Below, piece by piece: positions 48,690 to 58,680 of a stretch of 64,000 nt of DNA (its first letter is position 1; each line of letters opens with the position of its first letter). The DNA comes from Anastrepha obliqua (lineage: Eukaryota; Arthropoda; Insecta; Diptera; Tephritidae). Below the pieces are notes generated by a model. That model ran no database searches and was not told where the DNA came from. It worked only from the letters and a program-made list of their open reading frames with translations. The DNA is taken from NCBI RefSeq assembly GCF_027943255.1, contig NC_072895.1, positions 44,242,001 to 44,306,000 on the forward strand. The letters run 5' to 3'. The translations under genes were made by a program, and so were the position numbers.

Positions 48690-48790
48690 TTGGAATATAT
48701 ATTTTTGGCTGCTGCATCAGCTTTTACATTACCAGGGATGCCTATGTGGCTAGGTCAAGAGAATTTAAAAATATATAGTCCCATGCAATC

Positions 48791-49309
48791 TTTGCAAAAA
48801 TGTAAAAAATGTTTGTTTTCAAATTCTCGCCTTCGATATTCAGCTGTTTTTGGCAAATTAACTTAACTACAATCAACCATTAGTCGAATTGACTTTGTAA
48901 AATGAAAAGTGGTTGATAAACATTAATCCAATCACAATATTTTTTGGAGTAATTTACATAAGTCTTCAAAAATATTTAGGAATGAAAATTTCAAAAAATA
49001 TTTTGTACATTTTTAGGAAGAAAATATGTATGTTTGAATTATCTTCACCATATTCTTTCAATTGATGTCGATGTGTCAATGTTATATAGTTTTATAAAAT
49101 TAGGTTACTTTTTTCAATGCTGGGCTCTATCTGAAATTTTGAAGTCCTTAAAAAACTTCAATTCTAGACGTAATAGTGAAAAACTACAACACGTATTTAA
49201 GCAAAATTTAGTGTTTTTTAGCTGCTTGGTAACTATCGATATCGTTAACTACGGCTTAACAGCTGAAAATGGCCAACTGTATTGACATTTCTGTTCAGTA
49301 AGATGTGCC
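48791..49309. other. Intergenic, nothing recognised
   Basis: AT-rich, no feature supported. Confidence 0.3.
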
Positions 49310-49560
49310 AAGTCATCATGAATCGTTTAACGCCAAAACAACGCTTCCAAATTGTGTAAATTTACTTTGAAAAAAATAAATCTCCTCGCGAAGTTCGTAG
49401 AACACTTCGTCCATTTCACATGCGGTTTACACGCTGGCGATATTATTGACCTTATTTCTTTCGAAACGAGGAAGGAGCTGCCGTTAAGGCCAAAGACGAC
49501 TGACATCGAACCATGCTTGCTGAATTTTTGCTTCCAAAAATTAATCAGCTAAATAAGACG
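49310..49560 (+). pseudogene. Internally deleted FQQDGA-family transposase relic
   Basis: Plus strand: MNRLTPKQRFQIV, stop, IYFEKNKSPREVRRTLRPF (N-terminal HTH of the family). Then an abrupt join to YFFRNEEGAAVKAKDD and HRTMLAEFLLPKINQL, which normally lies well downstream in the DDE domain. The deletion removes the remainder of the DNA-binding domain and the first catalytic Asp. Confidence 0.65.
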
Positions 49561-50001
49561 GCAAAACTTGCCACAAATTTCAGTATTGCACTGATCGAAT
49601 GTACCCTGTATCTCTTAAAAACATCCGATAGTATTGCGTTATCGTTCTTCTCATATATGAAAAGTATCGAAAAATTAGAAACTCGCAAGCATTTGCGCAG
49701 AGAGAATTCGTTGAAATGACTTGTGCACACGTTTTATTATTTCGAAAAAAATTTTAACAAAATCACAGCAACAAAATGTGTAAAACTGTTCCTGAATTTT
49801 TCCCTTTTGCATAAAAACTGGGAAATTTTACTGAATATAAAACACAAAAAGAATCCCAAATACATCTCAATCCAACCTAATGTGTGCCGCCGTATAATTA
49901 AAAAATTATAAATTGTCAAAGTAAATTTTTTTATTTAAAATATTTTTTTTACTTATTCAACTAGGTACTATTAAAATAATTTAAACACAATCTGAAAATT
50001 A
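49561..50001. other. T5 downstream region
   Basis: AT-rich. The minus strand has AATAAA at 49935-49930, a suitable poly(A) signal for T5, 67 bases past its stop. Confidence 0.5.
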
Positions 50002-50810
50002 TTAATAATTATATCTACGTGACTTCGTCAGCAACTTGCAAATTAACAGCAATGCTACCAATATGCCTATGCTCTGCAAAATAAAAGCATGAAATATATT
50101 TAAAGAGCAAAATTAGCCGTAACTATTGTACTTACCTCAAAACCAACGAGTAGTGCATGCGCTAATCGCTCATAGCGATACACAGTCAGATATGCGCGTT
50201 TTAGCGCAACTAAGCAGCCTTCGTCATATGGATAAACGCTGCGCAAACCATTCTGATAGCGATAACAGGTGAGTGGAATTTTAACATTTAGCTTCTTATA
50301 GTCTAGGCTGCTCTGTTCGCCGCAGCATTCATACTGAATATACAGGAGCAAATTAATTTTTAGACACCAAAATTAGTGAAATCCTATAGGGTATTCTTAC
50401 CGATTCTTGCAGTTCATTCATGGCGCCTGGTGTTACAAGTTCTGTCAACCAGGCTGCCGTGATCAATCCCTCTGTTGCTGCCATACGTTTTTGTTCATTG
50501 TAATGCCATAATTTCCATATATGTGATACTATCAATGCTATCAACATTGTGATGAACTGCATAAACAGAAAAACAAGTATTTAATCATTACATAAAGTTA
50601 TGCAGAGTAGTGCATTCTCTGATATTTAATGCTTACACAGCAGAGTATTCTAACAGAACCATTAACAGCGCCTAAGCAGCCCACGAATGAGGAGAGCACC
50701 AGTAAACAAGCCGCTGCCAGTTGCACAATCTTTTCCATATGTTCTGCTGAGCCTTCTGCGAATTTTTCCAATTCGTAAACGCAGGCGACCACCGATAATA
50801 TACCAATGAT
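50002..50810 (-). CDS. Tetraspanin T5 (Tsp42E-like), exons 2-5, 199 codons seen
   Basis: Minus-strand exons: 50810-50637 (58 codons), 50556-50401 (52), 50333-50136 (66) and 50073-50002 (23 plus TAA); all phase 0, introns only 62-80 nt. Exon 2 has the TM2/inner-loop motif VGCLGAVNGSVRI. Exon 3 has TM3 and a long EC2 start ending MNELQES. Exon 4 has YECCGEQS, IPLTCY and EGCLV (four EC2 cysteines). Exon 5 is TM4 (SIGILVALLLICKLL) with a basic tail TKSRRYNY. The 60-nt first exon was not located; it should lie at >50810 and may be beyond the transposon at 51383. Compact introns and lack of stops indicate a live gene. Confidence 0.92.
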
Positions 50811-51015
50811 CTGGAGAAAGAAACAAAAATTAAATTCAAGCAAGAACTCAGTTTTACGTGCGTAACTTTTTACTTAATTTTTTACTTCTCTTAAAATATC
50901 TGTTTTAACAGCGGAAACAGTTCGACATTAAATGTGGGCAACGCTTTTACTTAATTTGACTAATAAATGACTAAAAGAAACCAAAAATGTCATGATAACA
51001 ATACAAAAGTAAAAG

Positions 51016-51363
51016 TTATGACATATAATGAAATAAATTTTTTACCCATTTTGTGATAATTTCTGCATACTTGTCTAAACATTTTTTTTGATTATGATAC
51101 TCTTTCCAGCCGCACACACTTCCATTACTTTCCATTCCAAGATGCTCATGCATGATGATGCTCACGTCTTTGATGGAACCACAGAAACTGGTAGAGCTTA
51201 GCTGATAAGTATGAATAGAAATGACCTCAACATAATTTTCAGACTTCCTTGCTAAATATTTTGTATGGCAGTTATTTGCAAGAGATATCTGCAAGCATTT
51301 TCGTGAAATGAGAAAGAAGTGACGCAAAAGGTTTTTGCATGAAAAAACAGTCATGCAAACCAA
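51016..51363 (-). CDS. Unassigned cysteine-containing frame, up to 115 aa
   Basis: An open frame in the interval where T5 exon 1 should occur. A possible acceptor (ATGCTTGCAG at about 51290) would start a terminal exon ISLANNCHTKYLARK... ending in a stop. The C-terminal part reads STSFCGSIKDVSIIMHEHLG, SNGSVCGWKEYHNQKKCLD, KYAEIITKWVKNL. It is not tetraspanin-like, and I do not recognise a family known from insects. It has no signal peptide in the frame as it stands. Composition is more protein-like than neighbouring random frames. Confidence 0.25.
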   Translation of the reverse strand: MVCMTVFSCKNLLRHFFLISRKCLQISLANNCHTKYLARKSENYVEVISIHTYQLSSTSFCGSIKDVSIIMHEHLGMESNGSVCGWKEYHNQKKCLDKYAEIITKWVKNLFHYMS

Positions 51364-51382
51364 ACAATACGGCTGCGTTTAT

Positions 51383-52420
51383 AAGGGTGGGCCATATAGC
51401 GTTTGCTTTTTGAACCACCTATTTTTTTGAGAATGGTAACACAAATGACATGTCAAATGTGTTCATATTTTACTTAAAGGTTTGACATTTACGAAATGGG
51501 ACGCTATACGCTTGCACAATATTGGGAACTATTGAAAACCTATTTCCAAAGTGGTGAGTCTTCTTCTTCTTTTCTGATTTTCACATCAGTGTCTACGTCA
51601 ATAAGCAAAATTGTCGGATTTGGGGCTCAGAAAATCCACACGTTACTGTAGAGAAGCAAATGCATCCACAACGAGTCACTGTTTGGTGCGGTTTTTGGTC
51701 TGGCGGCATCATCGGGCCATTTTTTTTTTCGAAAATGAGCGAGGAGCCGCGGTTACAGTAAATGACGAGCGTTACCGTGACATGCACAACGAGTTGTTTC
51801 CAAAAATTGAAGAGGATGACATGAACGACATTTGGTTTCAACAGGACGGTGCAACTTGTCACACTGCCAAAGTTACACTCGAACTTTTGGCTATCGTTTT
51901 TGAAACCCGAATAATCAGCCGAAATTCCGATATCAATTGGCCGCCTCGGAGCTGTGATTTTTGCCCGTTGGACTATTTTTTGTGGGAAGTCGTTAAGGGC
52001 AAATGCTATGCGAACCATCCAGAGACGATTGATGCTTTAGAACACGAAATCGAAGTAGCCATTTATGAAATTGGAGCCCAAACTATCGAAAATGTGCTTA
52101 AAAATTGGGTTGATCGAATGGCCTACTGTGAAGCCAGTCGCGGCAGTCATTTGAACGATATTATTTTTCATTCATAAATGACAATGTTCAATCGACTAGC
52201 TTGAGACGTATACAATTATCAACGGACACAAATTTTAAGCAAAATGGCTGCATTCGATGAAGAAAAAAATAATTCTTCGATTAACGAAAAAAATTTCAAG
52301 CGAAAGAAAATCCAAAAATTATTTTTAGTATCTTTTTCGTAATTAACTATTTCTATGGGGATTCTGAAAAAATTATTCGATTTCTTTTTATAATATAAAA
52401 CATACGCTACATACCATTAA
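51383..52420 (+). mobile_element. FQQDGA-family transposon, internally deleted
   Basis: It starts near GGGTGGGCCATATAGCG; a poor inverted match (GGTATGTAGCGTATG) lies near 52417. ATG at 51496 opens MGRYTLAQYWELLKTYFQSG, then a deletion joins it to the DDE domain: [51 protein letters not shown] (second Asp), INWPPRSCDFCPLDYFLWEV (third Asp region), ASRGSHLNDIIFHS, stop. The frame 51611-52177 is open. The HTH domain and first catalytic Asp are deleted, so it cannot transpose alone. Confidence 0.82.
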
Positions 52421-53917
52421 CAAGCTTTTGATTACAAAAATAATCGGAGGCTTTTCTTGCGCCATTTTTTTTTTGCGCTGAATGCAAATCTGGTCTTTTA
52501 AATGGTCCATTACATATTTTTATGAAATTTTGTGGAGGTTTCAATTTTGAAAATTGATTTACAATATGAATATTTGACATTTTAAAGATATACTTGGGTG
52601 CAGCGTCAGGCCCGAGAACTTAGTGTCACTAATGCTGGAGATTCACGATATGATGGATGGGGCTATACAGATCCGACAGTGATCTTTCTTTAAATGATTT
52701 TAACAGTGGCTGGTAACTGAGAGGTGCAACTTCTGCCGCCTTGCATCAGGATAATAATTGACGTTGAGTTTAGTGCTCAAACCACCTCCCCACGAAATCC
52801 TTGATGGCAATACCGGAGGCTTAGTTCGGGTGGAAGTACCAGACTGTTGAGTGAGGCTTTTGATGTTTTCTTCTTGTAAAAAAAAAGAAAAGAAACATAT
52901 TGTCAAACAGGCATGTTGCCCGTGGCTGACTTACTGTGTACACTGTGCTCGAACCTACTGTGTTCTTAATAGCATACGAAGTATGATATAAAGCAGAAAG
53001 TTAAGAGAATTACAAGAAAATAAAGATCTTCACACTTCTCCAAGCCCGTGTTATACTTATACATGTATGTATATTCTTTGCAATTAGACAAAAGTACAAT
53101 CAATTGCCACCAGCTTCTGGACGTAAAATAGTTTCAAGCAATCCATGTTATTCTTATACTAACGCCTATTTTAAGGCACTCTAAAAATCGTATTAGATTG
53201 AGATTTAGAGAAGCGTTGCATGAAAAAATTACAAAAAAACCAAAAAAAAATCATTATATTGTATATTTTGAGGAAATGATTATTTCCTATTTCAATTAAG
53301 GTACTTATTAACCCACGCCAATATGAGTTATTAGCTTATAAAAAATCGATATATGTTTGACTTTTATTGTAAATTAATTAGCGGAATGGGTCTGATAATA
53401 GGATCCATTAATTTTCGAATAACCTAGCATTTCACCTACCGCAGAATTAATACAAAAATGTGCGGAAAAGACTACTTTAGAGTCAATAAGTTATTAAGCA
53501 CATCATAATAAATAAATACAAACCTACATAAATGACTAGAAGTAAAAATAAAATTCCAATGAAATAATAAGAGATAGTAAGACGGACTATCAGAAATAGT
53601 AAGACGGACTATGAGGCATTGAGTATGTGTATACATATATGAATACAGATGCACATAAGCATACGCTTGTGTGTACACATTTACATATGTATTTATATAC
53701 TTATTATACTAGGGCGGGTTAATTTCTCTTTTGTCGTCGTTCCCAGGTATATTTTATTAATAGGGAAATGGAGGGAATATGGCAATGAAGATTGAAAGTA
53801 GAAAAAATACACCTTCTCTGGCAGGTAAAAGGATCTAAAACCAAAATAGTGATAAACACGTTATTAATTGTAAACGGAATTATTGATTAAATAAAGGGAA
53901 AATATGTTTTTTTTTTG
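52421..53917. other. Intergenic, nothing recognised
   Basis: AT-rich. A short direct repeat (AGTAAGACGGACTAT twice, about 53576-53615) is the only structure noted. Confidence 0.4.
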
Positions 53918-54210
53918 GTTGGTGCGTGACTATCATTCGGAATTCGGAGAGAACAAACGTTCGAATCTCCGTGAAACACCAAACACTAAGTATTTTCTTA
54001 CATTTCTAATAACGGTCGCTCCTCGGCAGGCAACGGCCTCCGAATGTATTTCTGTAATGAAAAAGCTTCTCATAAAAAACCATTTACCCGTGCGGAGTCG
54101 GCTAGAAACTGTAGGTCCCTCCATTTGTGGAGCAACATCAAGACGCACATCACAAATAGGAGGAGGAGCTCGGCCAAACACCCACCAAAAAGAGTTATGT
54201 ATGTATGTAT
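53918..54210 (+). mobile_element. tRNA-derived SINE, 5'-truncated
   Basis: Begins within the A-box region (GGTTGGTGCGTGACTATCAT). It has B-box ACGTTCGAATCTC, then AACGGTCGCTCCTCGGCAGG, GAAAAAGCTTCTCATAAAAA, GGAGCAACATCAAGACGCAC and AGGAGGAGGAGCTCGGCCAA. Confidence 0.82.
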
Positions 54211-54961
54211 TATTACCTTCACAATAACTTCGAATGAATTAAAGATACCTTCTTTTAAAATTTGCAGAGGTGGGTTCGAAATTGACTTTAAATCTTTGAT
54301 CATGTGAAGCTTTTTCTTAGAATTTTAGGTACTCATAGAATCCACATCTGCTACAAGTAATTTTCCGAAAAATCATTCCATACATGTTGATCCACCCTAA
54401 TGTACTATACACACGTTTACAAAACTAGCCCATATATCCTTTGGGAGTATACATTTTCTCATTTAATTTTTTGTAATTAAAATTTGATTATGTTTCAATA
54501 AAATTATAGTTTATTTTTAAGTAAAAACCATATAAATTGATGTTTCAACCTTCTTCGAAGTTCAGAAAAATTCATAAAATCTTCAGTCGGAATTTTTAGA
54601 AAAATTTTGAATAAGTAATTTTATAATATAGTTCATTAAATTTTTGTTTAATATTATAAAAGAAGGTTTGAAGTTCAACAATTTTGCTTATTGTATTTTG
54701 TTTCGTATAAAAGACATTTTTTATTTGGAGGAAAAGTACCGCACCGTAAGCAAAAAAAAAATAAAAATTTCGAAAATCAACCTTTAATTTTTTAATTTTA
54801 AAATGAAATGGACTATAAGACTGCATTCCCAACAATTTTCTTACCATTCTGATGAAAGTGTAGTAAATTTTTATGAAAATTTTATAAAGTTTGCTGAATT
54901 TCGCATAAAATTTGCTAGATTGATTCATAAGGCTCTTGCTAAAAAGAAGTTGTCTGTAAAG
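54211..54961. other. Intergenic, AT-rich
   Basis: AT-rich sequence with words (AATTTTTATGAAAATTTTAT) resembling the interior of the long-inverted-repeat element at 27489. Possible distant copy, not resolved. Confidence 0.3.
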
Positions 54962-55480
54962 TCGGTTTACTGCCGATAGTTTAACGTGATAACGTCATAA
55001 CATAACATAACATAACATAACATAACATAACATAACATAACATAACATAACAGAACAGAACATAACATAACATAACATAACATAACATAACATAACATAA
55101 CATAACATAACATAACATAACATAACATAACATAACATAACATAACATAACATAACATAACATAACATAACATAACATAACATAACATAACATAACATAA
55201 CATAACATAACATAACATAACATAACATAACATAACATAACATAACATAACATAACATAACATAACATAACATAACATAACATAACATAACATAACATAA
55301 CATAACATAACATAACATAACATAACATAACATAACATAACATAACATAACATAACATAACATAACATATAACATAACATAACATGCTGTTCAAGCAAGG
55401 TAACGACGCATGAGCAAGATAATGACGCATTTTTTGGTGCGTGCAGCCGGCTACATAGAATTATAAGACGTTATCACGTC
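54962..55480 (-). repeat. Repeat R copy 4, part 1, carrying a satellite expansion
   Basis: It opens with the R terminus in reverse orientation (GTCGGTTTACTGCCGATAGT, TTTAACGTGATAACGTCATAA). It is then occupied by the CATAA array and resumes at 55385 with TTCAAGCAAGGTAACGACGC, units of ATGAGCAAG, and GTGCGTGCAGCCGG, finishing at AAGACGTTATCACGTCAAA. The middle of R is missing. Confidence 0.7.
54996..55384. repeat. (CATAA)n pentanucleotide array, about 78 units
   Basis: 389 bp of CATAA units in one orientation, nearly perfect. Interruptions are CAGAACAGAA near 55051-55060 and CATATAACATAA near 55366-55377. Because 5 is not a multiple of 3 and the 15-nt period has no stop, all three minus-strand frames read through as MLCYV repeats; these are not genes. 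Confidence 0.97.
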
Positions 55481-55483
55481 AAA

Positions 55484-55890
55484 AAATAATAATAACATTA
55501 AAACAACAGGTATTATTAACAAACTTGGTTTTATTTTAAATTCTTCAAGTGAATCAAATTAATAATAATCAATAAGAAGGCATATGCAAATACAAATACG
55601 TGAATTTATATATGTACATATGCGCATATACATACACATATACGCTCACTTAAGTAGGAGAGAGCAAGATGTCGAACGTTGCCGTTCGTTTGCTTTGTTT
55701 GCTTTGTCGTTCGTTCCGCGCTTTCGCTTGCAGTTCATTCAAGGTAACGGCAATGAGCAAGGTAACGACACATGAGCAAGGTAACGGCAATGAGCAAGGT
55801 AACACTAATGAGCAAGGTAACGACACATTTTTTCGTGCGTGCAGCCTGTTAAATCGAATTATAAGACGTTATCACGTCAAAAATGCGCTG
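55484..55890 (-). repeat. Interspersed repeat R, copy 4, part 2
   Basis: Reverse complement of copy 2 (3552-3895), including the AT-rich AACAACAGGTATTATT part, GCTCACTTAAGTAGGAGAG and the closing AAGACGTTATCACGTC. It carries five GAGCAAGGTAACG-type units in tandem (about 55742-55825), more than the other copies. Confidence 0.75.
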
Positions 55891-56829
55891 TGTTTTTATT
55901 GAAAACTAAAAACAATGTCAAAATTTAAATTCAGAGTACCTGATTTTTTTTTTTTTTTTTTTTGTCGACGGGTGTAGGAATATTTTTGTATAAATTCTTG
56001 CATGCCATTATTAAAAACTTTAGCTTGACAACTTGGCACTGCCTAGTTAAAAACATATTTTTCATTTTGCCGTCCACGCACAATAAAAAGTGTCAAAAAC
56101 ATGAAAGCATTTTTTGAGCGACGGAAAAAAGTTTATTGAATACCAACATGGAAAGGGGCACGATTCACCAAATGACATAGAGAGCTCGAGATTTTATGTT
56201 CACAATATGGGCACGTACGGCTGCATTCATACACTTGTGTTTATATGTATTTATGCAAACGAAAATATAATATTCACAATCACAAAAGTATCTATGTATG
56301 TATGTGTATGCGTAAAAAAAAATTCTAATTGATTATTACACTACAGACGCAAGGTTAGAAGTTCACCACAGAGGATTAACGGATTTATGAATATTTTCAT
56401 CACTTTAGAATTTTTGAAATAAAGCAAATAACTAAGAATTCTCCTTGAAATGATATTTGATCTATTAAAAGAAAAGTAAATAGTATTAGTGTAATAACTA
56501 GCTGATGCCAGCAATTTCATATTAACAATATGTTTAATTTATATTTAGATTAGAGAGAGGACAAAAAAAATCTTAAAGAACTTGAAAGCAAAAAATTCTG
56601 TTTACAAACAATGCTAAATGATGTATTTATGTACTAATTTTAAGGCATTTTGGTAGAAATCGTCATAATATTATTTATAGCGTATTTAAAAATGTACATA
56701 TGGATGTTTGCAAGCTTTGAGCTATCGACGCCTAGCTGAGCGTATGGAAGTGCACAAAAGGCCTATGAATGATCCCAGCAGTTTTTTACATTGTCAGCAC
56801 AAAAGTTCGACGGATGGGTAACTGGAATA
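55891..56829. other. Intergenic, nothing recognised
   Basis: Contains a poly(T) run at about 55946-55963. No domain found. Confidence 0.3.
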
Positions 56830-57690
56830 TTTTTAATTCAAAAAGCAGTATTTGTGTAAAAAGTAATACCCGCCTCCATTCAATTGCCTCGCATATGGTT
56901 TGGAAAAAATGTTGACGATTGAACTAAGCAATAAAGCAAACCGAAGTACATTTGCTCTCGAAGTAAAACTCCTGGAGTGTATAGAAATGACTTGAAGACA
57001 CTCGAAGGCATGAGCGGTATTTTGTCCTAAAGCTTGTCCAACTATCTTCCCGGCAAAAGTGTATGACATTCGTCTGTGCGTAGATACCCCACTAAAAAGA
57101 AATCTCCGAAATGAGCGAATTGCAATTTTGAGTGAAAGTCAGGCTGTACTCAAATCCGTGTCATCCTTCGAATTTAACTCCTCAATAATACCCGCATACG
57201 GTGAACAGGGAGATTAAACTTATTAAGGACAAGTAATCATAGTCAGTTGCCGGCTCACAAAGGTATACCCAGGAACGAGGCATTGGTTGCAATCGGCTGG
57301 AAACGCTGCGACCACGAAATAATAAGACCAGAACGTATGAAAATCCAAAGCTCGGAGGGGAAGAGCTAAGACTACGAAACGTAAGCTGGCATCAACTGTG
57401 AGGTTAGGCAAAGTCCCTGTTGAGAGAATATAATCAGAATAAATTTAAACATCTCACTAACCTCACTTAGAACAAACTGAGATTACTCACTGGCATTCTT
57501 ACTGGTATTGCAGGCTGCGCAGCCATGTGCATAGGCTATGAATATTGTCTATCAATTGTCCAGAAATATCGTTAGACATACTTCTTGAATGCGATGCCCT
57601 GAAGAAAAGATGAAGCAAACATTTCGGTCTAGTACGATTGGAAGAGAGTCACATGAAAATTAGAGAACACCAATTAACCTAAGGTCGAAG
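56830..57690 (+). pseudogene. Decayed LINE: RNase H plus C-terminal motif
   Basis: Plus strand: RNERIAILSESQAVLKSVSS (RNase H DSQA motif, mutated to ESQA), then AHKGIPRNEALVAIGWKRCD (GHKGIPGNE core), then CPEISLDILLECDALKKR, stop, SKHFGLVRLEESHMK. The order matches a jockey/I-group LINE C-terminal half. Several stops and shifts. Confidence 0.65.
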
Positions 57691-58367
57691 TGTAAACTTC
57701 TATTCCATATATTCATACATTCATTGATACCCTCGAGTTTTCCTCTTCCCCCAGTTTAGGCAAAATCGGCAGAGTATAGTAATTTCTTCGAAGTCTACAT
57801 ATAAGGAGCAGGCTACAAAAATGCATTTAATATCGTTTTGGACGAGCACTATTAGTAAGGCATATGACCGAGAATTTCCTTGCGTCTTGTTGTTGATCTT
57901 ACAAAAGGAGACACCTAAAGTTGTGTGCCGTCTTCGAATGTTTATGTGAAGTTTTTTCAAGGCTGAAATGCACTTGAAACTAAACTAATGCCTGTCGAGG
58001 GGTGACTACAATTGGAAAGAACTTTCTTCTACAATTTTATTTTGTATGTCCCCATGCGGTATGACAACCTTTGAATACTAACCACCTTGAAGCAAAAATA
58101 CGATTGTTTAAACATTTGAACTGAAATTTTAATTGGCTATAAAAACTAAACTAGAATACTTCGATATCGATACTTTTATTACCTTCTTTAAGTTTAAGTT
58201 CGAATATATACATATTGTTGAGTATAATCTCTCAACAAATTAAGTACCATATTTTATCAAGTAGTCAAAGAGGTGCATAAAATCTTTATGACTACAACCC
58301 GTGACAAATGATGGCACAACAACATTTTGACTAGTGTTGACTATGTTTTTAAAAAGTATAGCTCATT
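57691..58367. other. Intergenic, nothing recognised
   Basis: No feature supported. Confidence 0.3.
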
Positions 58368-58680
58368 GCGGCCGCCGTAGTCGAATGGGTTGGTGCGTGA
58401 CTACCATTCGGAACAGCATAGGTTCGAATCTCCGTGTATGGAACACCGAAATGATAGAATGCCTTTTTTTATAACGGTCGCCCCTCGGCAGGCAATGGCA
58501 AATCTCCGAGTGCATTTCTGCCTTGAAAAAGCTCCTCATAAAGAACCATTTGCCGTTCGGAGTCGGCTTGAAACTATAGGTCCCTCTATTTGTGAAACAA
58601 CATTAAAACGCACGCCATAAATAGGAGGAGGAGCTCGCCCAAACATTTAACAGAACCGCCAATAATTGCATCTAAAAAAA
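58368..58680 (+). mobile_element. tRNA-derived SINE, full-length copy
   Basis: Head GCGGCCGCCGTAGTCGAATG with A-box-like TAGTCGAATGGG. B-box AGGTTCGAATCTCC, body AACGGTCGCCCCTCGGCAGG and TTGAAAAAGCTCCTCATAAA. Tail AACAACATTAAAACGCACGC and AGGAGGAGGAGCTCGCCCAA. Confidence 0.85.

Larger units (their letters stand above)
46600..48790 (-). mobile_element. Host LINE relic split by two later LINE insertions
   Basis: Three minus-strand pieces belong to one jockey-like LINE. 48790-48690 has SHIGIPGNVKADAAAKN, the end of the RNase H core. 47880-47610 has FIRLRLGHTKLTHERLLLGS and WTCQFCGGHLS. 46750-46600 has FSIEHILDLCPTLTTKR and VTFDNVIKVYNYMKCI. Read in that order they give the usual sequence: RNase H, LRLGHT..TH, C..C, EHIL..CP, V..F. 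The gaps are filled by an RTE piece and by an RNase H-bearing LINE 3' end. Confidence 0.7.

Noticed and set aside
54967..55430. Three long overlapping minus-strand frames encoding MLCYV repeats
   Set aside because: They are the translation of the (CATAA)n array in all frames; a five-base period without stop codons gives this automatically.
56833..57069. Minus-strand 78-codon frame as a gene
   Set aside because: It is antisense to a plus-strand LINE RNase H remnant.
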